A DNA stretch of 20,981 nt from Collodictyon triciliatum (Eukaryota > CRuMs): NCBI GenBank assembly GCA_043381765.1, contig JBHJMP010001213.1, forward strand, positions 1 through 20,981, written 5' to 3'. The notes beneath the pieces are model-generated. The model saw only the letters and a list, made by a program, of their open reading frames with translations, searched no databases and had not been told where the DNA came from. Shown here one piece after another: positions 1 through 9,744 of the stretch. Positions within the stretch are counted from its first letter, which is position 1. The number at the start of each line of letters is the position of its first letter. Position numbers and translations under genes: made by a program.

Positions 1-957
1 CATGAATTATGTTTACTCAGTTCTGTCTCTAAATCGATTAAAGATACTCTTGATGTCTCAAACTGCTGATTCTCTTCAAAAGTCACGGCACCAAAAGAAG
101 CAGCACTTTGTAAATCTGTTGTCATGCATATCCTGAGGCATTGTACTTTTTTTTTCTCGTGCAAGAGAATTTTGTGATTTTTAAGAGGTTTGCTATCATG
201 TCTTCTTTGGCGTACCGTGTAACGTAATTTCTTACCTGTCTCATCCATCATGTAAACGAAATTAAACTTGCCTGCGTCCACTCCAACTTTATTTTTTTTT
301 CACTTATAAAGATAACTGCTCTTCGGAAAGTTCATCAATATAAACATATTATTGGTTTTTTTTTGGTTATATTTGGATTTAGAATTTTGAAATACCTTTC
401 TTTCCAAACAACGATGACACTGCCAAGCCGTCTGTTTTTATCATGTATTTAAAATTGTAGTCTGTTTGATGAAGGACACTCTTCTTCATTTCAAAGAAAT
501 CATCCCATAGGGTCTCTGCATCATGATATATTCTTCATTAACGATGTTTTTCAGTTGATACAAATAAATCTATCAAACATGCGGTATCTAGTGTAATATG
601 ACATGGCATATAGTTAGTTCTTATAGGGATTGGTTGATACTTTTTGATTCCAATGTCCTCAAAAATGTGATTCATGTAAATCAGATATGGAATGAACTTA
701 TTTGGATTGACTTTGACGTCATATTCGATACCATTTACAATATTGCTGGGAATGATACGATGCATATGCGTTTTAGCTCATTCTTTATATTGTTCAGGTA
801 TTTCGAGTTTCTTGAATATGGCTTTTTTCTAACTCTCGTAACTCTGCCTTTTTAATAGCTTCCGTAATATTCTCATCTTTAGGAACTGTTTGATTTATAA
901 AGTGCAGTAACCTCTTTACAAAATGCTCCTTAATGTTATTATGATAAGCTGTTAGTC
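1..957 (-). pseudogene. Decayed Fanzor (TnpB-like RNA-guided nuclease) gene, partial
   Basis: Conceptual translation of the minus strand gives three blocks in three different frames that match the family's usual order. The N-terminal block (about 957-808) includes AYHNNIKEHF and a lysine/glutamate-rich stretch. A middle block (about 804-380) includes QPIPIRTNYMPCHITLDTA, then LWDDFFEMKK and MIKTDGLAVSSLF. The RuvC-I block (about 292 to the edge) has GVDAGK, with the catalytic Asp codon at 278-276, followed by LRYTVRQRR and LETELSKHNS. Fanzor proteins are eukaryotic relatives of transposon TnpB, cutting DNA under guide-RNA direction; the family resemblance is from memory of its motifs. At least two frameshifts and several in-frame stops (for example the TAA TGA pair near 540-535, and a TAA near 380) make it non-functional as read. 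The usual Pro of the DPG motif is Ala here. RuvC-II/III and the zinc ribbon would lie beyond the left edge, as would any guide RNA at the 3' end. Confidence 0.72.
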
Positions 958-1213
958 CACGGGGGGAAATTCTGCCTCGAATCGAATCCAGGCCAGGGCT
1001 CCCGGTAGTTACAGCTCTTTAGAATTGTAATTATTCTCAACCCTCTCGGGTGCATAGTGATGAACCATGTATCCAGCTTCCGTACCAGACCGGCCTGCAC
1101 TCTTATCCGACACACGTCACTGCTTTCAACCAAGGCGCATGCAACTACCTCGGACTGGAAAGAAGATCATCTAAAAGCCATTCCTTCCCTTGGATCGAAT
1201 AAAGGAAAAAAAA
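958..1213 (+). mobile_element. GC-richer segment with A-rich tail, possible retroposed fragment
   Basis: Composition changes sharply where Fanzor-like coding ends: this block is much richer in G and C than its flanks. It closes with a sequence containing AATAAA followed by GG and a run of eight A residues (about 1198-1213), as expected for the 3' end of a reverse-transcribed, polyadenylated copy in plus orientation. A small minus-strand open frame (939-1133) crosses it but resembles nothing I recognise. I see no clear target-site duplication and no reverse transcriptase, so SINE, LINE 3' end or processed transcript remain open; an ordinary GC island is the alternative. Confidence 0.3.
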
Positions 1214-1850
1214 GTATTTTTTAACCTTATTATATATACTAATTATACTATTATATTATTCAGGTTGTTTCTTGGATTCATCACTGCTCCTGCTTTTGTC
1301 AATCCAGATTTAATTCGATAGTTGTCTGCGCAAGGAAGAAAGAACGCCAGTTCAATATTATTATTTTCTGAGGAATGTGTTATTTGTCTCTCAGTGTGCT
1401 TGTTTCTCAGCAAAGGAGACTTTTTCTTGTTCGCTGGTTTTGTTTTTCGTTGCTCCTCTCAAGTCTGTCTCTCTCAGCGATCACCGCATTTATCCATTGT
1501 GGGGTATAGAATAGTCAATCCTTAAGTTATCTGTGCGCGCAAACATATATATTAACATCATAATAATTAGCATAATGTTGAAATTTCATCACAGATTGCC
1601 TATTTGTTGAATCTGTATATTTTAAATATGTGGAAATGATATATTCCACATTATAAAAATGAATCTGGAAAATATATTTCGCCAGACTTCGCCACATAAT
1701 CAGATCCAAGCCACGTTTGTGGGTGAGCCCACAATCTTTCGGTCCGAAGAATAAGGCGCTTGCGACGACAACTTGGAAAACTGGAGTCAGGAAAGACGTC
1801 TGCGAAACAATAAAAGAGTTTACTAAAAAGCAGCACAACTTTCACAAGGA
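1214..1850. other. AT-rich intergenic region upstream of the helicase gene
   Basis: No gene recognised. Short open frames on both strands are low in complexity and match nothing I know. The last 100-200 bases must contain the promoter and 5' leader of the DEAD-box helicase gene, but I see no clear TATA or initiator element that could be placed with confidence. Confidence 0.5.
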
Positions 1851-4800
1851 ATGAGTGCCAAGCAACACAGAAATAAGCCACAAACAGCCAAAGCAAAGGC
1901 CAGTCACAACAACAACAACAACAACAACAACAGCGGCAGCAACAGCGGCAGCAACAGCAAAGAAAGCAACGAAGGCGAAGATGAAACACACTTCCGGTCA
2001 GTTCGGCCGGCCTTATCTGCAACTCTGCTGAGTATTGTGGAGGAAGGCTTTGGCTTCACCCGAATGACGCCCGTGCAGCAGGCTGTGTTGCCACTGTTTC
2101 TGTCCTTCAAGGATGTTGCAGTGGAGGCGTGCACAGGGTCTGGAAAGACGCTCTCTTTTGTCCTCCCCATTTTCCAGATGCTTCTGCGAAGAGAGGCGCC
2201 CATCGAGCCTGCTGATAGGAAGGTTCTTGCCCTCGTCATTCTCCCAACAAGGTCTGCCGGCCCAATCTCCTGCTTCTTCTTTGCTTAGCAAATGAGTCAT
2301 CAATATGAATAAATATCTCAATTAATCAAAAACATCATAAAAACATCATAAAAACATCATAAAAACATCATAAAAACATCATAAAAACATCATAAAAACA
2401 TCATAAAAACATCATAAAAACATCATAAAAACACCAGAAAATATCAGAATTTTTTAATTGAAACATCGCCCAGTGATAGAAAAGCAAAATCCATGCTCGA
2501 ATTTCAACACAATATTTCTTCCTTTAGATTCAGAGAATTTCAACACAAATAAAAATTGGACGCAACACATGTTTTATTCATGATTATTTGTCTATTTTTT
2601 CATATCATAGAGAACTCGCAACACAGGTTAGCACCGTGATTCAACCATTTATGAATTGCATCCCCACTGCCACTCTTCAACTTTTTATCGGTGGAGAGGA
2701 CGTTCATGCTGGTTCGTTTTTTTAAAAGAAGCATTTCAAGCATAGTTTTATGCAAGATGATATCAATTTTCATGTGGATATCTAGTCGATGAGCTAAAAA
2801 ATTCCTGCCTTGCTTTGCCAAGATGTGGACAGGTTCAAGGAACAAGGCGGAACCGTTGTTGTTGGAACTCCTGGGAGGCTTTGGGACTTGATTAGTCGTA
2901 TGGACTCAATGAACTTCAGGGAACTGGAAGTGCTTATATTGGATGAGGCTGATAGGTGACATTATCTCTTTATTCACACATTCACGAAATCAACAACCAC
3001 TTGTAGTAAGGCATTTAGAACAAGAATTAAAAAATTATTATGTTTGTGATAAAACTTCTCGTCCTTTCGTGCAGATTACTGGATATGGGCTTCGAAAACA
3101 CCATTAACTCAATCCTTCAAAAACTTCCTAAGCAAAGGCGAACGGTAAATCTGTTCTTTATTTTAATTACGAGAATTTTAAATGAATTAAATCTTTAATT
3201 GCCTTGATTTTAGTATGAAAGTAAGTTTTTTCTTAGATTACTTTTTAAGCCTTATTATTCATATAATTTTCTTACCTGTATCTATTCGTTTATTGAATGT
3301 TTTTTTTTCAAAAGGGACTTTTCTCTGCAACCTTAACCGAAGGAGTCGCAGAGCTTGTACGTTTATATAATGAGATACTGTTTTATTAATCTTTCATTAT
3401 TTTCATCGCAATGGCCATAATGATATGTTGATGAAATGATTATTTTCTTTTCTTTTTTTTAAAAAAAAAAACAGGTTAAAGCTGGAATGAGAAATCCTGT
3501 GAAAGTTAGTGTTCGAGTTGAAGACACAGCGAAGGGAGTACAAACAACACCAGAGAGGTATTCTTTGAAAGTTTTAGTTTATGGGAACCTTTTCCGAGTA
3601 TTCACACTATTGAACAAAAAAATTAATTCAAATTATATCTTAATCAAGAAATCTGCTTTCTAAGATACAACCATCTTTTTCTCAATTTTTTTCTTAGCTT
3701 GACCAATTGGTATATGATTGTGGAAAACAACCAAAAGTTTAATGCACTCGTCAGCTTTTTGAAAAAGAATACTGATCAAAAAATCATCGTCTATTTTCTA
3801 ACATGCTATTGCGTGGAATATTTCACAAAGGTAGAACGAATCTCATGGCTTCATAAATACCTTGTCACACCAATGCTTTTTCTTTTACTTCCCTTTTTCC
3901 TTTTCCACTGCGCTAACTGATATGTGAATACTGATAAAGCTTCTGGAATGAACACCCCTCTGAATCATGAATTGGCGGTATCAATTAGGTGTTATCTCTG
4001 GAAAAGTTAAAGCTACCAAAGGTGTTCACTCTACACGGAAAGCTGAAGCACAAGAAGAGGACAAGTATATTTCCAGTTCCAAATATCGACAATCTCTATA
4101 CCCTGTGTAACCGCCGATATTATGCATGAATCATCTATCTGCATTCTATCTAAACTCTACAAAAGGCACACTCCAAGAATTTACGCAGGGCACTGGTGGG
4201 ATTCTTTTAGCAACAGACCTTGCTGCCCGCGGTCTTGATATTCCCGACGTGAATTGGGTTATACAGTATGTGTACTTTCCCATTGAATGCGAATGTGATA
4301 CTTGCTTGTGTTATTTTTTTCAACAAGGAAGATATTAGTAAATTTTAGCCTCTGAAATACCAAAGAAAACCGAGAACTTTATCAGTGGAATACAAAAATA
4401 TATGCGGTGTACTCTTAAACGATGAGAAGATTTTGCAGATGGCCTTTTTTTGTTTTTATATTTCCCGGCATCTGTAAATTATATCGAAGGTAATATATTG
4501 GAAATAGGTATGACCCTCCGCAGGACCCCAAATCCTTCCTTCACAGAATCGGTCGTACGGCGCGCATGGGAAAACTTGGAAGTGCTATTGTATATTTAAC
4601 TCCGATGGAAGATACATACGTTGGTAAGGCGAAACAAAGAGGCTATGAATACAAACAATCCACAAAATTAGTTTATTTCATAATGAGAATAGTATGCAAT
4701 TAAAGTGGGTTAATTTTTTTTTTGTATTTTTTTATATCCAGATTTCATGAAAGTTCGAAAAGTTCCGATGCAGAAACTTGCGATGGGCTCATCCAACGTT

Positions 4801-6362
4801 AACTATCTTAGTGTTATCAAAGAATCAGCAACAAAAGATAGAGACATTTACGAGAAGGTTTGATTTTGTCGTATAGACTTCAAAAGTTGAGCATGTTGCA
4901 TTAGCATTCATTCACCCCACTCCAAATCACTTTTGTGTACCATTAGGGCCAGCGAGCAGCTGTGTCATATGTCAGAGCATATAAGGTGAATATACTTTTC
5001 TTTGAAATATTACATAGATAAAAAAATGTGTTTCTCGGTAGCTGCACATGATAATCGAAATGTTCCTCACCCAAAAAATACTTAAAATAGGAGCATCATT
5101 GTAACTTTATATTTAAATTGAAGGACTTTGAGTTTGGGAAGCTTTTCACAGGATTTGGCCTATTAAGAGTATGTACAAGTTTTATTCATCGATATTTATT
5201 CAAAATACATGATATAATATGTAAGCGTATTTTGAATATGTGTGAATTGATACGGTAATAAACCAACATACTTTAAATGAAGGCACCAAAAATGCCGGAA
5301 GTAAAAGAGCCTGTTCCTTTATTTGAGCCTACAAATGTCGATATCAATAGCCTCAAATACGCAGATAAAACCAGAGAGAAACTGAGACAAAAGATTCTGA
5401 AAGACAGAGCAGAGAAGGAAAAGTATACCTAATTCAATCTCTTATTCCCATTTGAACCCACAAAACCATGAGTGACATCCAAAAATTTTATTATTACATA
5501 TTTTCTTTAAAACCCCCCAATATTTGTGGCTTCATGCATATGCTCTGTCTAAAAACTAAGTTACTAAACGAGCATTAACTCATCTATTCTGCACGCTACA
5601 CTTTGAATCGAATAAAGGAAGAAAAAAAACTCATATATTCTGCTGAATACCATTCATTCATGAAAATCTACTCCTTCATAGGGCATTAACCGCAGAGAAA
5701 GAACTTGCAAAAGGACAAAAGAGAAAGCAACAAGATGCTAAGGCTCAACATCCGGCAAAACATGCCGCCAAAAAAAGTGCACATCAAAGTAAATCAATTG
5801 GGGATGGAGAAGAAGACGAAGATGAAGACGAAGACGATGATGACTTCAACGAAGAATACAAGACGATTAAGAAAGTATGTACATGGCATTAATCAAATTC
5901 TTTCAGTGCGCTTTCATGATGATGGATACCTTCGTACACACAGCCGATAGACACAAATGATATAAAACCATCATCCACATGAGCCATTCCCACACTAACC
6001 CATCATCACAGGCCAAAAAACGCAGATTATCGGAAAAGGATTTGCAGAAGGAACTCGGAGAAGATGAGTTGTTTTCTGATTCTGAAGTCAAGACAAAAGC
6101 GCAACGAAGCGAAGCCACAGCTGTAAATAAGGGACAAAGCAGCGACGAAAGCGAAGAAAGCGATTCAGAGGATTCTGATAGCAGAGAGGATTCATTACCA
6201 GACGCACGACAAAGAAAGAAAGGAACCACAAAATCAAATATGGCGCCTGGCCAAAAGAAAGGGTCTTCGTGGAGCAAGAAAAAGGAACTGAATGATAAAA
6301 GAAAGCTGCGCAAAACTAAAAGGCAGATGAAGAAAGCCTTAAAGAAAGCATCTTCTGACTAA
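1851..6362 (+). CDS. DDX55: DEAD-box ATP-dependent RNA helicase, DDX55/Spb4 type (16 exons)
   Basis: RNA helicase of the nucleolar DDX55/Spb4 group, which remodels pre-60S particles around 27S rRNA. Exons by splice-phase matching: 1851-2251, 2611-2711, 2823-2955, 3075-3144, 3315-3356, 3475-3557, 3698-3830, 3989-4064, 4166-4265, 4508-4623, 4742-4857, 4947-4985, 5091-5168, 5283-5422, 5682-5874, 6012-6362; 723 aa, phases all consistent. Motifs in order: Q motif [10 protein letters not shown] (about 68-77), Walker A TGSGKT (95-100), PTRELA, TPGR (183-186), DEAD (208-211), SAT (239-241), [24 protein letters not shown] (392-401). After the helicase core comes the group-specific tail ([20 protein letters not shown], then GFGLLRAPKMPE), followed by a basic/acidic low-complexity C-terminus typical of nucleolar helicases. 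The N-terminus carries an Asn/Ser/Gly tract from an AAC repeat. The first ATG of the open exon is taken as start. Human DDX55 is about 600 aa; the extra length is in the two termini. The first intron opens with the weaker donor GTCTGC. Confidence 0.95.
1907..1934 (+). repeat. AAC trinucleotide repeat inside helicase exon 1
   Basis: Tandem AAC codons give eight consecutive Asn residues (about 20-27), followed by Ser/Gly/Asn alternation. It lies before the Q motif, in a region not conserved in DDX55 proteins, so length changes are probably tolerated. Confidence 0.85.
2328..2426 (+). repeat. 11-bp minisatellite, nine perfect copies, in helicase intron 1
   Basis: The unit AAAAACATCAT repeats nine times without a mismatch, which suggests recent expansion. 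It lies within the 359-bp first intron, between the donor at 2252 and the acceptor at 2609-2610. There are no spacers, so it is not an array of the CRISPR kind. Confidence 0.95.
3453..3471 (+). repeat. T-run/A-run palindrome at a splice acceptor
   Basis: Eight T residues are followed directly by eleven A residues, ending three bases before exon 6 of the helicase gene. The A-run displaces the polypyrimidine tract from the AG. A comparable T11A9 block is found in intron 3 of the cyclase gene. Confidence 0.8.
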
Positions 6363-6383
6363 TCGAAATCTCCATACGGCTCT

Positions 6384-6389
6384 AATAAA
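6384..6389 (+). terminator. Poly(A) signal AATAAA of the helicase gene
   Basis: A canonical AATAAA lies 22 bases after the helicase stop codon. Its position is close but reasonable for compact protist genes, and no other plus-strand AATAAA was noticed in the spacer. Confidence 0.6.
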
Positions 6390-6470
6390 GTCATTAAAAA
6401 CATTGGCAAAGCAAGTCGTGTGACTTTTATTTCTTTTCATTTAATACCCATGCTTTCACTTAATATGTAT

Positions 6471-6476
6471 TTTATT
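6471..6476 (-). terminator. Candidate poly(A) signal of the eIF2B delta gene
   Basis: AATAAA read on the minus strand, about 246 bases past the stop codon; a second copy lies at 6426-6431. Either could be used. If the farther one is used, the transcript ends close to the poly(A) site of the opposing helicase gene. Confidence 0.4.
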
Positions 6477-6721
6477 TCCTGCAAACAGCATGGATGATGA
6501 CATATGGGAATGAGAAGACCAATATCTTTCCGAAACTGCTGACGAGCATGCGCTATACAAAAGTAAAAATGGTCAGTTAGGCTTCTGGTATATATTTCAA
6601 TAATATCGCGGTATTGTGATACCACTCTTCTGGGATTCCATATGAACAGACAAAAAGAACCAAAGGAGTAGGAAGCAGAGGAAAGCACATGATAAAAAAA
6701 AAAAGCTGAGATGTTACTTTG

Positions 6722-7715
6722 TTATGTACGCTCCAGTTCGCGACGATACTCGCGGAGAATGACGGGAACCGATGTGGCAGGCAGCATTCCGACCTCGGAT
6801 ACAATCATAGTCACATATTCTACCGGAGTGGCATCGTACTTGAGATTCAGCGCCTAAAATCAAGAAAGGATTACGCTAATACTCTACATATTCAACTTCA
6901 AACAAGACTGTGATTCAATTTTATTGGGTGCATCGGTAATATTCTTTTCTCTTAGTGTGTCGTTTCACTTCAAAAAAATACATATAGCGAGGGAATTTCT
7001 CTCCAGGACGAAATATGACTGTTTCCATTTGGCACAGAAGCGATTGACTCAGGATTACCTAAAAATCGAAAAAATACAAGAGAAAAGTATAATAAAATAA
7101 AATATGCAGGTAGGAATTAGGTAAACTATAAACAGTAAAAAATAAAAAAATAAAAATAAACAAATCGAAAAGATTCAACAAAGGGCAAAAGAGGTAATAA
7201 AAGTTTCTTATGGTTTTGAATTGAATATGCGCACACCAAGTTCGTTGGAACATATCGAATCAAGCTGTGTTCTGTCAGAAAACTTGAACATTTCAGAGCA
7301 CACAATGAAGGGAATGTTGTGAGACTTGGCAGCAAGCGCAACCATCGATGTTCCAACGCGTGATATACATGAACCATTCTGGAGTACTGCGTGGGCACCC
7401 ACGATGCACTTCGTGACCTACCAAAATAAAAAATTAATTAATTAAATCATAAAAACAGAAAACAGAAAACGTGGAGAGTAATGGAATTAGTGTGTTATTT
7501 TGAGGTCGTGCCATGAAATTAATCAGAATCAGTTTCCTGTGAAAACCACAAACCGATTTCATGATAAACGGTAAAGAGTTGATAAGGACATATGTGCAGT
7601 TGATTCCTTCCATGACTAAACGGCTCAGCAGACTGCGCCCTGTGGAGAGCATGGAGATTGGATTTACATACATAATTTGATAGGTGAGCATATGGTGATA
7701 CAGATACAAAGAGTG

Positions 7716-7758
<43 letters not shown>

Positions 7759-8967
7759 NNNNNNNNNNNNNNNNNNNNNNNNNNNNNNNNNNNNNNNNNN
7801 NNNNNNNNNNNNNNNNNNNNNNNNNNNNNNNNNNNNNNNNNNNNNNNNNNNNNNNNNNNNNNNNNNNNNNNNNNNNNNNNNNNNNNNNNNNNNNNNNNNN
7901 NNNNNNNNNNNNNNNNNNNNNNNNNNNNNNNNNNNNNNNNNNNNNNNNNNNNNNNNNNNNNNNNNNNNNNNNNNNNNNNNNNNNNNNNNNNNNNNNNNNN
8001 NNNNNNNNNNNNNNNNNNNNNNNNNNNNNNNNNNNNNNNNNNNNNNNNNNNNNNNNNNNNNNNNNNNNNNNNNNNNNNNAAAAAAAAAGTCACAACGACT
8101 CAGAGGGGGATATTTTAGGCGGAAAATAGACCTTGCGTAGGTCAATATCACATCACCATCACCAATTCGACTCGTAATATGCTTTGATATGATATCCACA
8201 GCAGCTTGGACTCTAACCAGCAAGAACTGGTCGATAAGGTCAATCAAAACTTGCTTTCCCTGTTTTATTTTTGTTTTCGTATTTAGAATAAATAAATAAA
8301 TATAAGTTGATGTATTAAGTATGTTGAATCGTTGGTGTGATTCTGAAAGATAAACCAAGCGAGTAATACGGATGCAATGCGATTTGAGTCCATACAACGA
8401 ACACAGAATAAAGACACGGCATCACATAAAAAAATACGGAAAACATTACTTAATCTTACATTCGATTCGCTGATATCAGATGGTAGTTTTGATATCTTAA
8501 CTTTCAACCATGTGATGACGTTTCCAAGAGGGATTCCCAAGGGCCGACACTCAACAAGAAATCCTATCTGTTGCTTCAATTTTTGCTCGAGGTCTCTTTT
8601 ATAAATGTCCGTCGAGAGAGAAATATTGTCCGCAATAAACTATTCATTAAAATCAATTAAAAGCTGAAATATAAAAAAAACCACTTAAAAGAGGCGATAA
8701 AAAGTTCAATCAGCCAAAAATGGGACGGGTTAAAACAAAAATATCAACCTGCTTCACAGTGGTAAGGAATGCTATACATCTTGCTGTGCTTCCAATCACT
8801 TGGTCGTGTGCGTACTGCATCCCCAACCGAATTATCTGAGGGTGTATTTCGGACTTCGATATACCAATACCCAGAGAAATCCGTGTTGTTGGCTCAAACT
8901 GTGGGAGATGTGAGAATAGGGCGACCTGTTTTTGTGAAACCTCCCGCTGGAGAATCTAACGAGAAAA

Positions 8968-9042
<75 letters not shown>

Positions 9043-9744
9043 ATAGATGAATGAATGTTGAAAAATGATAAACACATATATAATTTTTTCCTTTATTCGC
9101 TTTAAGGGAAGGAAATATTTTTAGAATAAACGCATAAATAATAAATGATAAAAAATAAATAGATGAATAGATAAATGAATAGATAAATGAATAGATAAAT
9201 GAATAGATAAATGAATAGATAAATGAACAGATAAATGAACAGATAAATGAACAGATAAATGAACAGATAAATGAATAGATAAATGAATAGATAAATGAAT
9301 AGATAAATGAATAGATAAATGAATAGATAAATGAATAGATAAATGAATAGATAAATGAATAGATAAATGAATAAATCGCAGTATAAATAGAGGCTGGAGG
9401 ACCTGTTTTCTCGTAACTTTGGCCAGTTGCTTCGGATCATCAAACTGAACTACGTTGCTGGGAGCTGAGGGTGCCTTCTTGAGCCTCTCAGGATTGGATC
9501 CCTTATCCTTCTCTTTTTCCTTTTCCTTGTCTTTGTCCTTTTCCTTGTCTTTGTCCTTACCTTTTGTTTGTTGGCCAGACTGGGTAGGCTTCTTTGCACT
9601 TCCAGGTTGTTCGCTGGCATGTGTGACTCCTGGAGACGAGAGCGGACCCGACAAAGAACTCAACTCGGCAGCAGAGGAGTTTGAGATGGATCGCTCCTTT
9701 GAGACCGAGGCATTCGCGATTTGGCCAGCGATCTCGTCGCTCAT
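6722..9744 (-). CDS. EIF2B4: Translation initiation factor eIF2B subunit delta (exon missing in gap)
   Basis: Regulatory subunit of eIF2B, the cytosolic guanine-nucleotide exchange factor for eIF2 and target of eIF2-alpha phosphorylation. Exons read on the minus strand: 9744-9403, 8925-8749, 8639-8460, 8259-8132, [exon in gap], 7639-7554, 7417-7237, 7058-6982, 6853-6722. The visible exons give about 434 aa; the human protein is 523. The N-terminus is disordered and Lys/Asp/Glu-rich, as in other delta subunits. Family blocks follow: FSHLPQFE, EIHPQIIRLGMQYA, STARCIAFLTTVKQ, FLVECRPLGIPLGN, IGDGDVILTYA, then GAHAVLQNGSCISRVGTSMV, IPFIVCSEMFKFSDR, SNELG and a C-terminus matching YDATPVEYVTMIVSEVGMLP. 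Order and spacing match delta rather than alpha or beta. Exon 4 ends in phase 2 and the first exon after the gap enters in phase 1, so one exon (strand segment equivalent to VDSRPWLEG in human) must lie within the gap. The exon 1 donor GTCCTC is weak. The start is the ATG beginning MSDEIAGQ. Confidence 0.95.
7716..7758 (+). repeat. Poly-A run beside the assembly gap
   Basis: Forty-three consecutive A residues run into the Ns, and nine more A residues follow the gap (8080-8088). The run lies in an intron of the eIF2B delta gene and probably caused the assembly break. Confidence 0.9.
7759..8079. other. Assembly gap (321 N)
   Basis: Unsequenced bases flanked by A-runs on both sides. The eIF2B delta gene continues across it, and splice phases show that at least one coding exon is hidden here. 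The true length is unknown; 321 may be an estimate. Confidence 1.
8965..9044 (+). repeat. (AAAT)20 microsatellite in eIF2B delta intron 1
   Basis: Twenty perfect AAAT units. On the gene's own strand it reads ATTT, so it forms a long T-rich tract 40 bases upstream of the exon 2 acceptor (AG at 8926-8927), and may contribute to that acceptor's pyrimidine-rich context. Confidence 0.95.
9169..9372 (+). repeat. 12-bp minisatellite, 17 copies, in eIF2B delta intron 1
   Basis: The unit AGATAAATGAAT repeats 17 times. Units 5 to 8 share a T-to-C change (ending GAAC), pointing to spread of one variant by neighbouring duplication. The period is a multiple of three and the array is open in the frame of eIF2B delta exon 1, so read-through of the unspliced intron would encode Ser/Val-Ile-His-Leu repeats until a stop near 9121. 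Confidence 0.95.

Larger units (their letters stand above)
6363..6721. other. Convergent spacer between helicase and eIF2B delta genes
   Basis: No gene. It holds the 3' ends of both converging transcripts, including AATAAA signals on each strand. A short inverted repeat, GGTAT-TGTG-ATACC (about 6610-6623), sits in the presumed 3' UTR of the eIF2B delta mRNA. The minus-strand 3' UTR and the plus-strand 3' UTR may overlap slightly. Confidence 0.55.

Noticed and set aside
538-765. Treating the open frame here as an intact small gene.
   Set aside because: It is the middle piece of the broken Fanzor frame, with homologous blocks on both sides in other frames.
975-1010. tRNA-like stretch on the minus strand with a B-box-like GGATTCGATTCG.
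   Set aside because: One consensus base is wrong, no A-box lies at the right distance, and no acceptor or anticodon stem can be folded.
2328-2426. Possible CRISPR-like array of short direct repeats.
   Set aside because: The copies are head to tail with no spacers, the unit is only 11 bp, and the host is a eukaryote. It is a simple minisatellite.
7434-8397. Long open frames across the N block, including poly-Lys and poly-Phe.
   Set aside because: They are artefacts of reading through Ns and homopolymers; only the eIF2B delta exons on either side are real.
9102-9443. Open frames encoding LFIY or SIHL repeats.
   Set aside because: They come from translating the AAAT and 12-bp tandem repeats inside an intron; there is no evidence of an independent gene.
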